Below are positions 35,766 through 43,331 of a DNA stretch of 64,000 nucleotides, piece by piece (positions within the stretch are counted from its first letter, which is position 1; the number at the start of each line of letters is the position of its first letter). The DNA is taken from contig NZ_JAEQBW010000013.1 in the NCBI RefSeq assembly GCF_016679925.1, forward strand, positions 1-64,000, in the 5' to 3' direction. Origin of the DNA: Marivirga aurantiaca (lineage in GTDB: Bacteria > Bacteroidota > Bacteroidia > Cytophagales > Cyclobacteriaceae). A program made the translations under genes and the position numbers. The notes beneath the pieces are model-generated. The model made no database searches and was not told where the DNA came from. It worked only from the letters and a program-made list of their open reading frames with translations.

Positions 35766-36408
35766 GCAAAAAAGATTTTAGCAATGTTAAATTTATAAAA
35801 ATTTATGAGTTTATTGGTATAATTATTTTAAATAATGCTCAGTTTCAATTATCCAATCCTATCAAATACCATTCAACGGTTTGAGAGCCTCAAAAGATTG
35901 GATTTTCTTGTTTAATGGTAAAAACTGAAGCTTCAATAATGGGTTGCGGGAAAGGTGCTCCCGAGCTAATTCCGGGGGGGGGGGTATTTGAATTGCCTTT
36001 TTTGATACACTATTCAAAAAGCCTGAGTAAAAGACTCTCAATTATTGAGGCTCCTCATGAAAAATAAATTTCACCTATAAACGCGGTATCCTTGCCTTTA
36101 TATTAAAATTTACAAAATTTAAATATAAGGACAAAACCTCCTAAGGCAGAATTTCATTTAATATTGATGTTTAATTTCCAGCATTTTTAGACCAAATTTT
36201 ACTCTCAATCTTTTGCCTTGATGCAAAAGATAGAAAAAATCAAGACAAAAAGATGCTCCCACGCTGCAATTCCACGCGCTCCCCGCCTTTTTGTCCTCCC
36301 ACCCGCTTTCTCGAGCAAAGTTTATTTGGTTTTCGAACATTGGAGTACTTATCAAGAGTACCTTATTGAAAATCCGTAGAGTTGAGCAAAGGGTTTAATT
36401 TTTTTATC
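35766..36408. other. Gene-free gap with poly-G tract and degenerate repeat
   Basis: No credible gene. It contains an 11-base G run (35974-35984), a palindrome CTTTTGC/GCAAAAG (about 36212-36231) and a C-rich segment (about 36250-36310) whose minus-strand translation gives a repeat-like peptide. A similar C-rich segment lies at about 39260-39330. I regard the short minus-strand frame 36158-36355 as repeat-derived and not a gene. Confidence 0.55.
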
Positions 36409-37428
36409 TTACTCCACTTCAAATGATAAATAGCTTCCAATTTTCTTGACAAATGCTGAATCCAGAATTTTGATCTCCAATAAATCATCGGGCTCAGCAT
36501 AAGCACCATGTGCTTCTCTGTAGGCAAGAATCAGTTTGGCTTGTTTGTAGGAAATATAAGGATGCTTTGCCAATTCTTCTTCTGGTAGCGTATTAATGTT
36601 TAGTTTATCCAGATGAAGAGGCTCTTGAATTTTAGCATATTTCCGGAGGGAATCCAGATTTGGAGATTTAAGTCCATAAACCTCCCTCAACTGTTGCTCA
36701 TTAACAAACCCACCTAAAAGATCTCTGTATTCTATAATTCGCTGAGCAAATACAGAGCCTATGCCATAAATTTTTTGGAGTTGTACCGTATCTGCCCGGT
36801 TAATGTCAAAAGCTTTCAGGTGATAATTGGAATCTTTTACTTTATTGCTTTCTTCATATTTTGCAGATGAATCTTTTAAATTCCCTGTTGCTTTTTGCTC
36901 ATCACTTTTCGAATCAACTCGGGATTTAGCTTGTTTTTTTATTTTTATATAAGGCCTGAACGTTAAGTAATTGGAAGAATCAATCCCATAAACTTTCAAG
37001 AAGTCCTCCGGCTTCTCAAAGGGCTTTACCATTTCCCTATATTTAAGTACGCGATCGGCCAAAAAAGCAGGCAACCCAAATGATTGTAGTTTCTCTGAAC
37101 TTACAGTATTAAGATCGAAATCTGTTAACTTATACTTTTCTTCATTTCCTTCATTTTTACTGCCCTCCACCAGGTTTTTATCCAACACTGCTAAAAGGCT
37201 GTCTAATTTACGAGGATCAGATTCCAACAATAGGCCTGATTGGTTTTGTAGAAGGATTTGTTTGGATATTAAAGGTGCAAAAAGCACCATGATCATGAGG
37301 AAGAGTAATATTACAAATCCGTTAGCCTCGTTTCTGGAGAAACCGAAAAAATTTCTTAACCAAAGGATAATTGCTTTCCACATAAGAAAGGATAGGAATG
37401 TTTTTTTAAAAGTAACCTGCTTAGTCAT
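36409..37428 (-). CDS. Triple helix-hairpin-helix (ComEA-like) membrane protein
   Basis: About 339 residues from the ATG at 37428; a GTG four codons upstream (37440) and an ATG at 37383 are alternatives, the last giving the usual MWKAIILWLRNFFGFSRNE start. One membrane helix (about 36-56 from 37428) is followed by three helix-hairpin-helix repeats, each beginning with a D/N-x-N-x-A/T-like element: FDLNTVSSEKL, FDINRADTVQL and LNINTLPEEEL. HhH repeats bind DNA non-specifically; ComEA is the DNA receptor for competence. Proteins of this layout are common in Bacteroidota, and a role in competence is plausible but unproven. Confidence 0.8.
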   Translation of the reverse strand: MTKQVTFKKTFLSFLMWKAIILWLRNFFGFSRNEANGFVILLFLMIMVLFAPLISKQILLQNQSGLLLESDPRKLDSLLAVLDKNLVEGSKNEGNEEKYKLTDFDLNTVSSEKLQSFGLPAFLADRVLKYREMVKPFEKPEDFLKVYGIDSSNYLTFRPYIKIKKQAKSRVDSKSDEQKATGNLKDSSAKYEESNKVKDSNYHLKAFDINRADTVQLQKIYGIGSVFAQRIIEYRDLLGGFVNEQQLREVYGLKSPNLDSLRKYAKIQEPLHLDKLNINTLPEEELAKHPYISYKQAKLILAYREAHGAYAEPDDLLEIKILDSAFVKKIGSYLSFEVE

Positions 37429-37533
37429 TTGCTTCAGCACAAATGCTATACCTTAAATTTCTAAATTAATAACTACAGTAATTAATAAAAATTATTTTAG
37501 AAAATATAATGATATTCTTTAGCCTCACCCCAA

Positions 37534-37552
37534 CCCTCTCCAATAGAGAGGG
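37534..37552. repeat. Short palindromic intergenic repeat (CCCTCTC/GAGAGGG)
   Basis: CCCTCTC (37534-37540) and GAGAGGG (37546-37552) flank CAATA. Comparable C-rich/G-rich palindromes with an A-rich loop occur at about 22829-22856, 57452-57476 and 62588-62626, suggesting a dispersed family. Confidence 0.5.
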
Positions 37553-37656
37553 AGCTCGTTAAAGTAAAGCTATACGGTATTCATCTCTTCCTCGACCTTT
37601 ATCATCTAACAGGAAGGAGCTGATTCCATTTGCCTGCCAATTAACACCACAGATTG

Positions 37657-38225
37657 CCAAGGTTCGTGTCTCCACGAAACTTTATTGCCCTGAATGAAAG
37701 GTACGGTTATAAATCTTTCAAATTTGTTGGCAAGGCTACAAACAGTTGCCCTGCTCGCCTGTGGATACAAGACGAGGGCGGTCAGGGTGGCTCTATCAGG
37801 AGAAAGATCCTTTCTAATTGTTTGTAAGGCTACAAAACCAACCGTTGTCCTCAGGGGGCCACTAATCCATTTTTACTCTGCCATATTCATATCTCCACGG
37901 TTCGCCAAGGTTCGTGTCTCCACGAAACTTTACTACTTACTGACTGGAAAAGAATAATCATTTATTGATAGGGAATGGAGATTGTAACAAACTTGCATGC
38001 TCGTCTGTGGGAACACAGGACGAGGGCAGTCAGGGTGGTTCTGCCAGAAGAAAGATCCTTGCTAATTGTTTGTAAGGCTACAAAACCAACCGTTGTCCTC
38101 AGGGGGATCACTAATCCATTTTTACTCTGCCATATTCATGGTTCGCCAAGGTTCGTGTCTCCACGAAACTTTACTGCTTACTGACTGGAAAAAAGACAAT
38201 CATTTACTGACAGGCAATGGAGGTT
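37657..38225. repeat. Tandem repeat of 241-248 bp units (about 2.3 copies)
   Basis: GGTTCGTGTCTCCACGAAAC occurs at 37661, 37909 and 38150, giving periods of 248 and 241. The long shared block running from GTTTGTAAGGCTACAAAACC through the CTCTGCCATATTCAT end is nearly identical in units 1 and 2; unit 3 is cut after about 75 bases. Each unit holds two hairpins: TTCGTG-TCTC-CACGAA, and CTCGTCTGTG-GGAA-CACAGGACGAG (38000-38024, with one bulged G; degraded in unit 1 at about 37754-37777). Short frames across it (37694-37957, 37975-38184) repeat the same peptide and are not genes. Confidence 0.85.
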
Positions 38226-38244
38226 GATAACTAACAGTCTAATG

Positions 38245-38278
38245 CTACTGGGCAGATTGGCCAGTAGAGAGTTTTTTT
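38245..38278 (+). terminator. Terminator-like hairpin upstream of the polysaccharide cluster
   Basis: CTACTGG (38245-38251) pairs with CCAGTAG (38261-38267), followed by AGAG and seven T. It lies after the tandem repeat and before the promoter candidate at 38396, so it may insulate the cluster from upstream transcription. Confidence 0.6.
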
Positions 38279-38395
38279 ACTTTTTGATGAATAAAATCAG
38301 CTTCTATAAAGCAACATCCCTAAATTTTCGACTATCCACTTAATTCTGTCGCTACATAGTAGTTTTCCAACTCCCTCTTTTCAATCAAAATCCAT

Positions 38396-38403
38396 TACCT
38401 TTG
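38396..38403 (+). promoter_or_regulatory. Candidate -7 element of the polysaccharide operon
   Basis: TACCTTTG matches TAnnTTTG. No clear -33 element was found. A start just downstream would give a leader of about 250 bases before the UpxY-like gene, the arrangement known for Bacteroides capsule operons controlled by UpxY antiterminators. The leader includes a small palindrome, AAGAC-TG-GTCTT... at 38562-38573. Confidence 0.4.
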
Positions 38404-38659
38404 CCAAAGAATTATTTTAACAACATTCTTAATTGGTAGTGGGGCGGAAAAAACATCTAGTATTAAAGCACTTCAAAATTTATTGGTCTTTATCTTCTTT
38501 GCTTCTATTTTCACTTCATATGTTTTGTATTTCAAGCGAGTATTACCTTACAAAATTGGGCAAGACTGGTCTTACTGGAATAATCTTTAACCAAAACTAT
38601 ATTACATATGAAAGTTATATTTGGATAAACTATATGAACCCCTCATTTAAAATGTTATA

Positions 38660-39196
38660 ATGCACTTAATGGAAAATTGGTTTGCTATTTATACAAAATC
38701 CAGAACTGAAAAAAAGGTGGCAGAAAGGCTTTCTGAAAAAGGAGTAGAAGTATATTGCCCAACACAAACTGTTTTAAGGCAATGGACTGATAGAAAGAAG
38801 AAGGTGAATGTAGCTGTCTTTTCTTCCTATGTTTTTGTCAAATTTAAAAATGACACAGAGCGATTAAGCATATTGCAAACACCTGGGGTTGTGAGCTTTG
38901 TTCGTCACCTCGGAAAAGATGCCAAAATACGTCCTAAAGAAATTGAAGCTATTAAAAAATTGTTAGGAGAATTTGAAGATGTAAGTGTAGAACCAATTAT
39001 TCCAGGAGATACAGTTCAAATAGAACATGGGGGCATGAAAGGACAAGAGGGCCTTGTAAGAAATATCCAAGGGAATAAAGTGATTATATATATTGAAAGC
39101 TTAGGCTTGAGTTTGACAGCTGAAGTAAGTAAAGCCAAAGTAAAAAAAATAAGAGAAGGAGTAGAGGGAAATAAAGGCCTCAGACATCATTTTTAA
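38660..39196 (+). CDS. UpxY/NusG-like transcription antiterminator
   Basis: A 178-residue NusG paralogue. The NGN domain (about 4-105; MENWFAIYTKSRTEKKVAERL, SSYVFVKF, GVVSFVRHLG) is followed by a KOW domain (about 115-165; IPGDTVQIEHGGMKGQEGLV). In Bacteroides, UpxY proteins are encoded first in capsule operons and prevent early termination of their own operon. The position here, with a long leader before it and a 12-gene glycan cluster after it, fits that role. ATG at 38660 or 38669 could be the start. Confidence 0.9.
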   Translation: MHLMENWFAIYTKSRTEKKVAERLSEKGVEVYCPTQTVLRQWTDRKKKVNVAVFSSYVFVKFKNDTERLSILQTPGVVSFVRHLGKDAKIRPKEIEAIKKLLGEFEDVSVEPIIPGDTVQIEHGGMKGQEGLVRNIQGNKVIIYIESLGLSLTAEVSKAKVKKIREGVEGNKGLRHHF

Positions 39197-39512
39197 TTGA
39201 TAGATTAATAGTGGATGTGAGGTTAATCTAACAAGTATCCTTTGTTTTGCTTCTCACGAACCAAAACAAAAATTTTAGCCACCCGCCAGGTTCCAAAAAT
39301 GGGACTGAAAGGGCGGAGCCGTAGCAAAAAGGGTAGGAAATAAATTCTATTTTCGCCTTTATTGATAAAGAAAAATTAATAAAAATATACATGACATGCA
39401 CCTTTATCAGCATATAAAGCTTGGGCAAGCAATATATTATCGGGATAAAAACCAAATTCATTTCAATTATGCCTTGGAGATAACCTTAAATTTGATATTA
39501 TAAAGCAGAGTT
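39197..39512. other. Gap between the antiterminator and the glycan genes
   Basis: No credible gene. The 39240-39345 segment is C/G-rich compared with its surroundings (ccacccgccagg, gggcggagcc) and resembles the segment near 36250-36310, so it is probably a degenerate dispersed repeat. TAAATTTG at 39487-39494 matches a -7 element but is only 18 bases from the next ATG. Confidence 0.45.
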
Positions 39513-40292
39513 ATGAATCTTATAAATATAAACAAGCTAAACAACGATTTAGATCAATTACGGATTTTATATCAGAGCAAAAAACCCTTTCGCTATATCA
39601 CTATTGAAGATTTCTTTTACAAAGAAAAAGCTAAAGAAATTCATGAAAGCTACCCTACTATAACTGACGGGAAGTGGGATGGGACGACTTATCTGGATCA
39701 GAAAAATAAATTTCAGAAAACAAAATTTGAGGAAGGTTCCATTTTTAAGCAAGTGTTTGATGAACTAAATGGTGAGGAGTTTTTAAATTGGCTTAATTCA
39801 CTAACAGATATGGAGCTGCCTTTAATTGCTGATGATGAATTGTTTGGGGGTGGCTTACATCAATCGATCAATGGTGCCTATTTAAACGTACACATAGATT
39901 ACAATATACATCCAAAAACCAAATATCACCGAAGGCTAAATGTTTTGGTTTACATGAATGAAAAGTGGGAGGAAAATTGGGGCGGGAATCTGGAGTTATG
40001 GGATTTCACCAATGATAAAAAAGAACTATTGGAAAAAATAACTCCTAACTGGAATAAGTGTGTAATATTTGAGACTAATCAAATATCATATCACGGACAC
40101 CCGCAAGCTGTAGATGTACCTTATGAGATAAATAGAAAATCAATAGCAACATATTACTATACTGAAGACAGGCCTGACCATGAAAAAGCCACTGCACATA
40201 ATACTATCTATAAAAATACCGAAGGGATAAAAGGTAGTGTTAAAAGATTTTTTTCAGGCATAAAGGCTGCAAAAGAGCGATTTTTAGGCTGA
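39513..40292 (+). CDS. 2-oxoglutarate/Fe(II) oxygenase (prolyl-4-hydroxylase-like)
   Basis: A 259-residue oxygenase. The iron facial triad is visible as HIDYN (His and Asp, about residues 127-131) and a distal His in SYHGHP; NRKSIATYYY supplies the basic residue that holds 2-oxoglutarate. The C-terminal tail is basic. Homologues occur in glycan and secondary-metabolite clusters and hydroxylate sugars, lipids or peptides. It is the first structural gene after the antiterminator, so its substrate is probably a cluster glycan or protein; this is inferred from location. Confidence 0.82.
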   Translation: MNLININKLNNDLDQLRILYQSKKPFRYITIEDFFYKEKAKEIHESYPTITDGKWDGTTYLDQKNKFQKTKFEEGSIFKQVFDELNGEEFLNWLNSLTDMELPLIADDELFGGGLHQSINGAYLNVHIDYNIHPKTKYHRRLNVLVYMNEKWEENWGGNLELWDFTNDKKELLEKITPNWNKCVIFETNQISYHGHPQAVDVPYEINRKSIATYYYTEDRPDHEKATAHNTIYKNTEGIKGSVKRFFSGIKAAKERFLG

Positions 40293-40383
40293 GATAAAAA
40301 ATAAATTATTAAAGTTGTCAACCAGACGGAAGGCATCAACTTTAAGATAAAATCAAAGATATTATACTTCATCACTTACATTC

Positions 40384-41310
40384 ATGAATTTAGAACCCAA
40401 AAAGTTAATTACCTATACTTATTATGAAATTGGAAACTGCAATATGTGCCAGGCACCAAGCATCCAGTTTAAAGTATTGGGGAAAAGGCTAAATAAATCA
40501 CAAGGTTTTAAGCCTCATTTACTTTCCGGTATAACCACTACAGTGATGAAATGTAACAATTGTGGATTGATTTTTTCAAACCCGCAACCTGTTCCTGATA
40601 GTATTGCTGACCATTATAACGTTGATCCTAAGAAATATTGGAGAGAAGAATATTTTAAAATTGATGAAAATTATTTTAAAGGAGAGATTGAATGGTTCAA
40701 AAGATTAAAGCCCTTTCAGAAAAATTTAAAGAGCCTGGATATAGGCGCAGGATTAGGGAAACAAATGATAGCCTTACAAAATGTAGGGTTTGATTCATAT
40801 GGAATAGAGCCTTCCCCTTCTTTTTATAAAATGGCAACAGAGAAAATGGGAATTGATAAAGGTAAACTGGAAATGAAATCAATTGAAGAGGCTAGTTTTG
40901 AAGATGAGTTTTTTGACTTTATTAGTTTTGGAGCTGTTTTTGAGCATGTGTACAATCCGAATGAGGCATTAGTTAAGGCCTTAAAATGGTTGAAGCCTGG
41001 GGGATTTATTCATATTGAGGTACCAAATTCAAATTGGTTATCTGCCAAAATAATAAATTTAGGATATAAGTTAAGAAGACTTGACTATGTGACAAATTTG
41101 AGTCCAATGCATAGTCCATTTCACTTACATGAATTTACTGTAGATTCTTTTAAGCTTAATGGGATCCACAATAATTATAAAATAGAAGATTTTGGTTACT
41201 ATGTTTGCCCCACAAACCTCCCTAAAGTTTTTGATCCTATTTTAAGACCTATTATGAGAAAAACCGATACTGGTATGCAGTTATGTGTTTGGTTAAAAAA
41301 AGCAGAATAA
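40384..41310 (+). CDS. SAM-dependent methyltransferase with zinc-ribbon N-terminus
   Basis: A 308-residue class I methyltransferase. An N-terminal pair of motifs (CNMC at about 19-22 and CNNC at about 57-60) forms a probable zinc ribbon. The SAM-binding motif I is LDIGAGLGKQM (about 118-128), and FISFGAVFEHVYNPNEAL matches the motif of methyltransferases of the type-12 fold. HLHEF in the C-terminal part is typical of glycan-cluster members. It probably methylates a sugar or sugar nucleotide. It is separated by 1 base from the flippase gene. Confidence 0.85.
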   Translation: MNLEPKKLITYTYYEIGNCNMCQAPSIQFKVLGKRLNKSQGFKPHLLSGITTTVMKCNNCGLIFSNPQPVPDSIADHYNVDPKKYWREEYFKIDENYFKGEIEWFKRLKPFQKNLKSLDIGAGLGKQMIALQNVGFDSYGIEPSPSFYKMATEKMGIDKGKLEMKSIEEASFEDEFFDFISFGAVFEHVYNPNEALVKALKWLKPGGFIHIEVPNSNWLSAKIINLGYKLRRLDYVTNLSPMHSPFHLHEFTVDSFKLNGIHNNYKIEDFGYYVCPTNLPKVFDPILRPIMRKTDTGMQLCVWLKKAE

Positions 41311-41311
41311 A

Positions 41312-42607
41312 TTGAATTTAAGAATTTCTAACTCATTAAAGGAATCTGAATATACCAAAGGTTTCTTTTTAATATTAAGTTCCAAAATTGTAATTGCTGC
41401 ACTTACATTTATTTCAACACCAATTATTGCAAGAATTTACTCTCCACAAGATTATGGCATATACGCAATCTTAAATTCAATCTTAATCAATTTAGTTCTC
41501 TTTACTAATTTATCATTGCCTAGTGCTGTGATTGTGTTAAAGAAATCAAAATTAAACGCATCTATTTCTGGTATTATAGGCTATTCCTTTTATTCAAATT
41601 TAGTTTTTCTTGTTACTGGTACCTTATTATTATTGTTTAATGATACATTTAAAACAAAACTCGCTTCTATAGTAGGATTCGATTTTACTATAGGTCATTT
41701 ATTAGTAATTACATTTTTTTCAATTCTAGTAACTGTATCGGAAGTTTTTGCCAATCTCAACATTAAAGAAAAAAAATTTAAGAGGAACGTTGTAGTTAAT
41801 TTAACCGATACTATATCAAATAAAGCTTCCAGCATAGTAATAGGACTTTTTATACATCATAAACTAGGCCTTTTTATAGCTGAATTAGTAGGGAAGTTTA
41901 ATAATATATTCTACCAACTGTATAAAGTAAATTTCAAAATTAGTTTTTTGAAAATAAAAAATTTCAAAAAACTAAGAACGATACAGAACACGGTTAGGGA
42001 TAACCATTTATACCCCAAGTTTAATTTGCCCACTACTTTTCTAAATAAATTCTCAGGTCAATTAGTCATTTGGATTTTCGCTATATATTTTTCTGTGGAA
42101 CAAATTGGTTATTTCACCATGGCGATAAGTATGGTAGGCATTCCATTATTATTATTGGCCAATTCTTTAAATCCACTTATAACAAAAAAATTATCAGAAG
42201 AAAGAGAACAAGGGTTTAAGGGAAATACACTTTTTAAATTGTTTTCTTTAATAACTTTACTTTCTTTATTTGTATACTCTCTCTTATTCTTTTTTTCACC
42301 TTATTTTGTGAATTTCTATCTGGGCGAAAAATGGATTGAAAGTATAACCTATATCAAAATACTTTGTGTTCCTTTTAGTTTAATGTTAATATCAAATGCA
42401 ATTGGAGGTGCCTTTTTAATTTACGAAAAGCAAAAAAACAATCTGTTTTTTAAATTATTCTCATTTATAAGTTTAATTGTTGGCATTACCTTAATTATGA
42501 ACTCCACAATGAGTTTTATCCAACTTGTTTGGCTTTACGCAACTATAATTTCATTAGAACAATTATTAAATACAATCTATATCTTAAGAAAAGCAAAACA
42601 TGTCTGA
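41312..42607 (+). CDS. Wzx-type polysaccharide flippase
   Basis: A 431-residue membrane protein with about 12 hydrophobic segments of the polysaccharide transport/MOP family. The N-terminal segment KIVIAALTFISTPIIARIYSPQDYGIYAI is the classic Wzx/RfbX start. It moves lipid-linked oligosaccharide across the inner membrane. The only sensible start is a TTG at 41312, 1 base after the previous stop; no ATG occurs before the first membrane helix. The 3' end overlaps the next gene by 8 bases. This is the only multi-span membrane protein in the glycan run. Confidence 0.88.
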   Translation: MNLRISNSLKESEYTKGFFLILSSKIVIAALTFISTPIIARIYSPQDYGIYAILNSILINLVLFTNLSLPSAVIVLKKSKLNASISGIIGYSFYSNLVFLVTGTLLLLFNDTFKTKLASIVGFDFTIGHLLVITFFSILVTVSEVFANLNIKEKKFKRNVVVNLTDTISNKASSIVIGLFIHHKLGLFIAELVGKFNNIFYQLYKVNFKISFLKIKNFKKLRTIQNTVRDNHLYPKFNLPTTFLNKFSGQLVIWIFAIYFSVEQIGYFTMAISMVGIPLLLLANSLNPLITKKLSEEREQGFKGNTLFKLFSLITLLSLFVYSLLFFFSPYFVNFYLGEKWIESITYIKILCVPFSLMLISNAIGGAFLIYEKQKNNLFFKLFSFISLIVGITLIMNSTMSFIQLVWLYATIISLEQLLNTIYILRKAKHV

Positions 42608-43319
42608 AGTCAGTAAATTTTATGATGAATTTTCAAAAGAACAATTTCAACGAGGTATAAATAATCGCCATTTAAGCATTCAATATCACCTTGAGAAATT
42701 TGGACTTCAACCAAATTTTAAAGTATTAGAGATAGGCTGTGGAATTGGTACCGTATCCGAATTACTAGCAAGATTTTTATCAAGTGAGGGTAGTCTTCAT
42801 GCAGTAGATATTAGTGAGCAAAGTATTGAATTAGCAAGACAGCGGCTTTCAAAATATAATAATGTAAAATGTGAAGTAAAAGATTTAACTAAGGAATCTA
42901 TTAACAATGAATTTGATGTTATAGTGTTACCGGATGTTATTGAACACATTCCACTTGAACTTCATCAGAGTTTTTTTAGTAATTTGAAAAAACTCCTAAA
43001 GTTAGATGGCTTCATTTTTATACATATTCCACACCCAAACTTTCTAGAGTGGCATGTGAAAATTAAAGATGACAGACTACAAATTATTGATCAGCCAATC
43101 TACACCAATGAATTATGTAATGTTATTTATCCTTTAAATTTTTACATACATCAATTGATTTCTTACAGCATTTATACTGTAGAAAATGATTACCAAATAA
43201 TTATTTTAAAGAATAAACCAAAAGAAATTGACACCGAAAACATGCCTAAATATTTTCAACTTTCTTTTAAAAGAAGGCTGAAAAACAAAATTAAGTATAT
43301 TTTAAGGGGGTTTAAATAG
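42600..43319 (+). CDS. SAM-dependent methyltransferase
   Basis: A 239-residue class I methyltransferase (Methyltransf_11/23-like). Motif I is VLEIGCGIGTVSELLARFL (about 41-59), the acidic residue of motif II lies in LHAVDISEQSIELA, and VIVLPDVIEHIP (about 104-115) is motif IV. The C-terminal 40 residues are basic. It begins inside the flippase gene (8-base overlap), so it is translated in the same run. Likely target is a glycan sugar; no finer assignment is possible. Confidence 0.85.
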   Translation: MSEVSKFYDEFSKEQFQRGINNRHLSIQYHLEKFGLQPNFKVLEIGCGIGTVSELLARFLSSEGSLHAVDISEQSIELARQRLSKYNNVKCEVKDLTKESINNEFDVIVLPDVIEHIPLELHQSFFSNLKKLLKLDGFIFIHIPHPNFLEWHVKIKDDRLQIIDQPIYTNELCNVIYPLNFYIHQLISYSIYTVENDYQIIILKNKPKEIDTENMPKYFQLSFKRRLKNKIKYILRGFK

Positions 43320-43331
43320 AAGCTAGTATCT

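Noticed and set aside
36158-36355. 65-residue minus-strand frame
   Set aside because: Lies in a decayed repeat-like, C-rich segment with odd composition and no start context.
37694-38184. Two short plus-strand frames of 87 and 69 residues with similar sequence
   Set aside because: Both come from the same tandem non-coding repeat. Their resemblance reflects DNA repetition, and there is no ribosome-binding or signal context.
37657-38225. CRISPR array
   Set aside because: Repeat units are 241-248 bases, only about 2.3 copies, with no short repeat/spacer structure and no cas genes.
38433-38660. 75-residue frame before the antiterminator gene
   Set aside because: It begins 30 bases after the -7 candidate and fits an untranslated leader better. 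Composition is not protein-like.
39228-39461. 77-residue minus-strand frame rich in Phe, Tyr and Leu
   Set aside because: Derived from an AT-rich gap and a repeat-like C/G-rich segment; on the strand opposite to a continuous operon.
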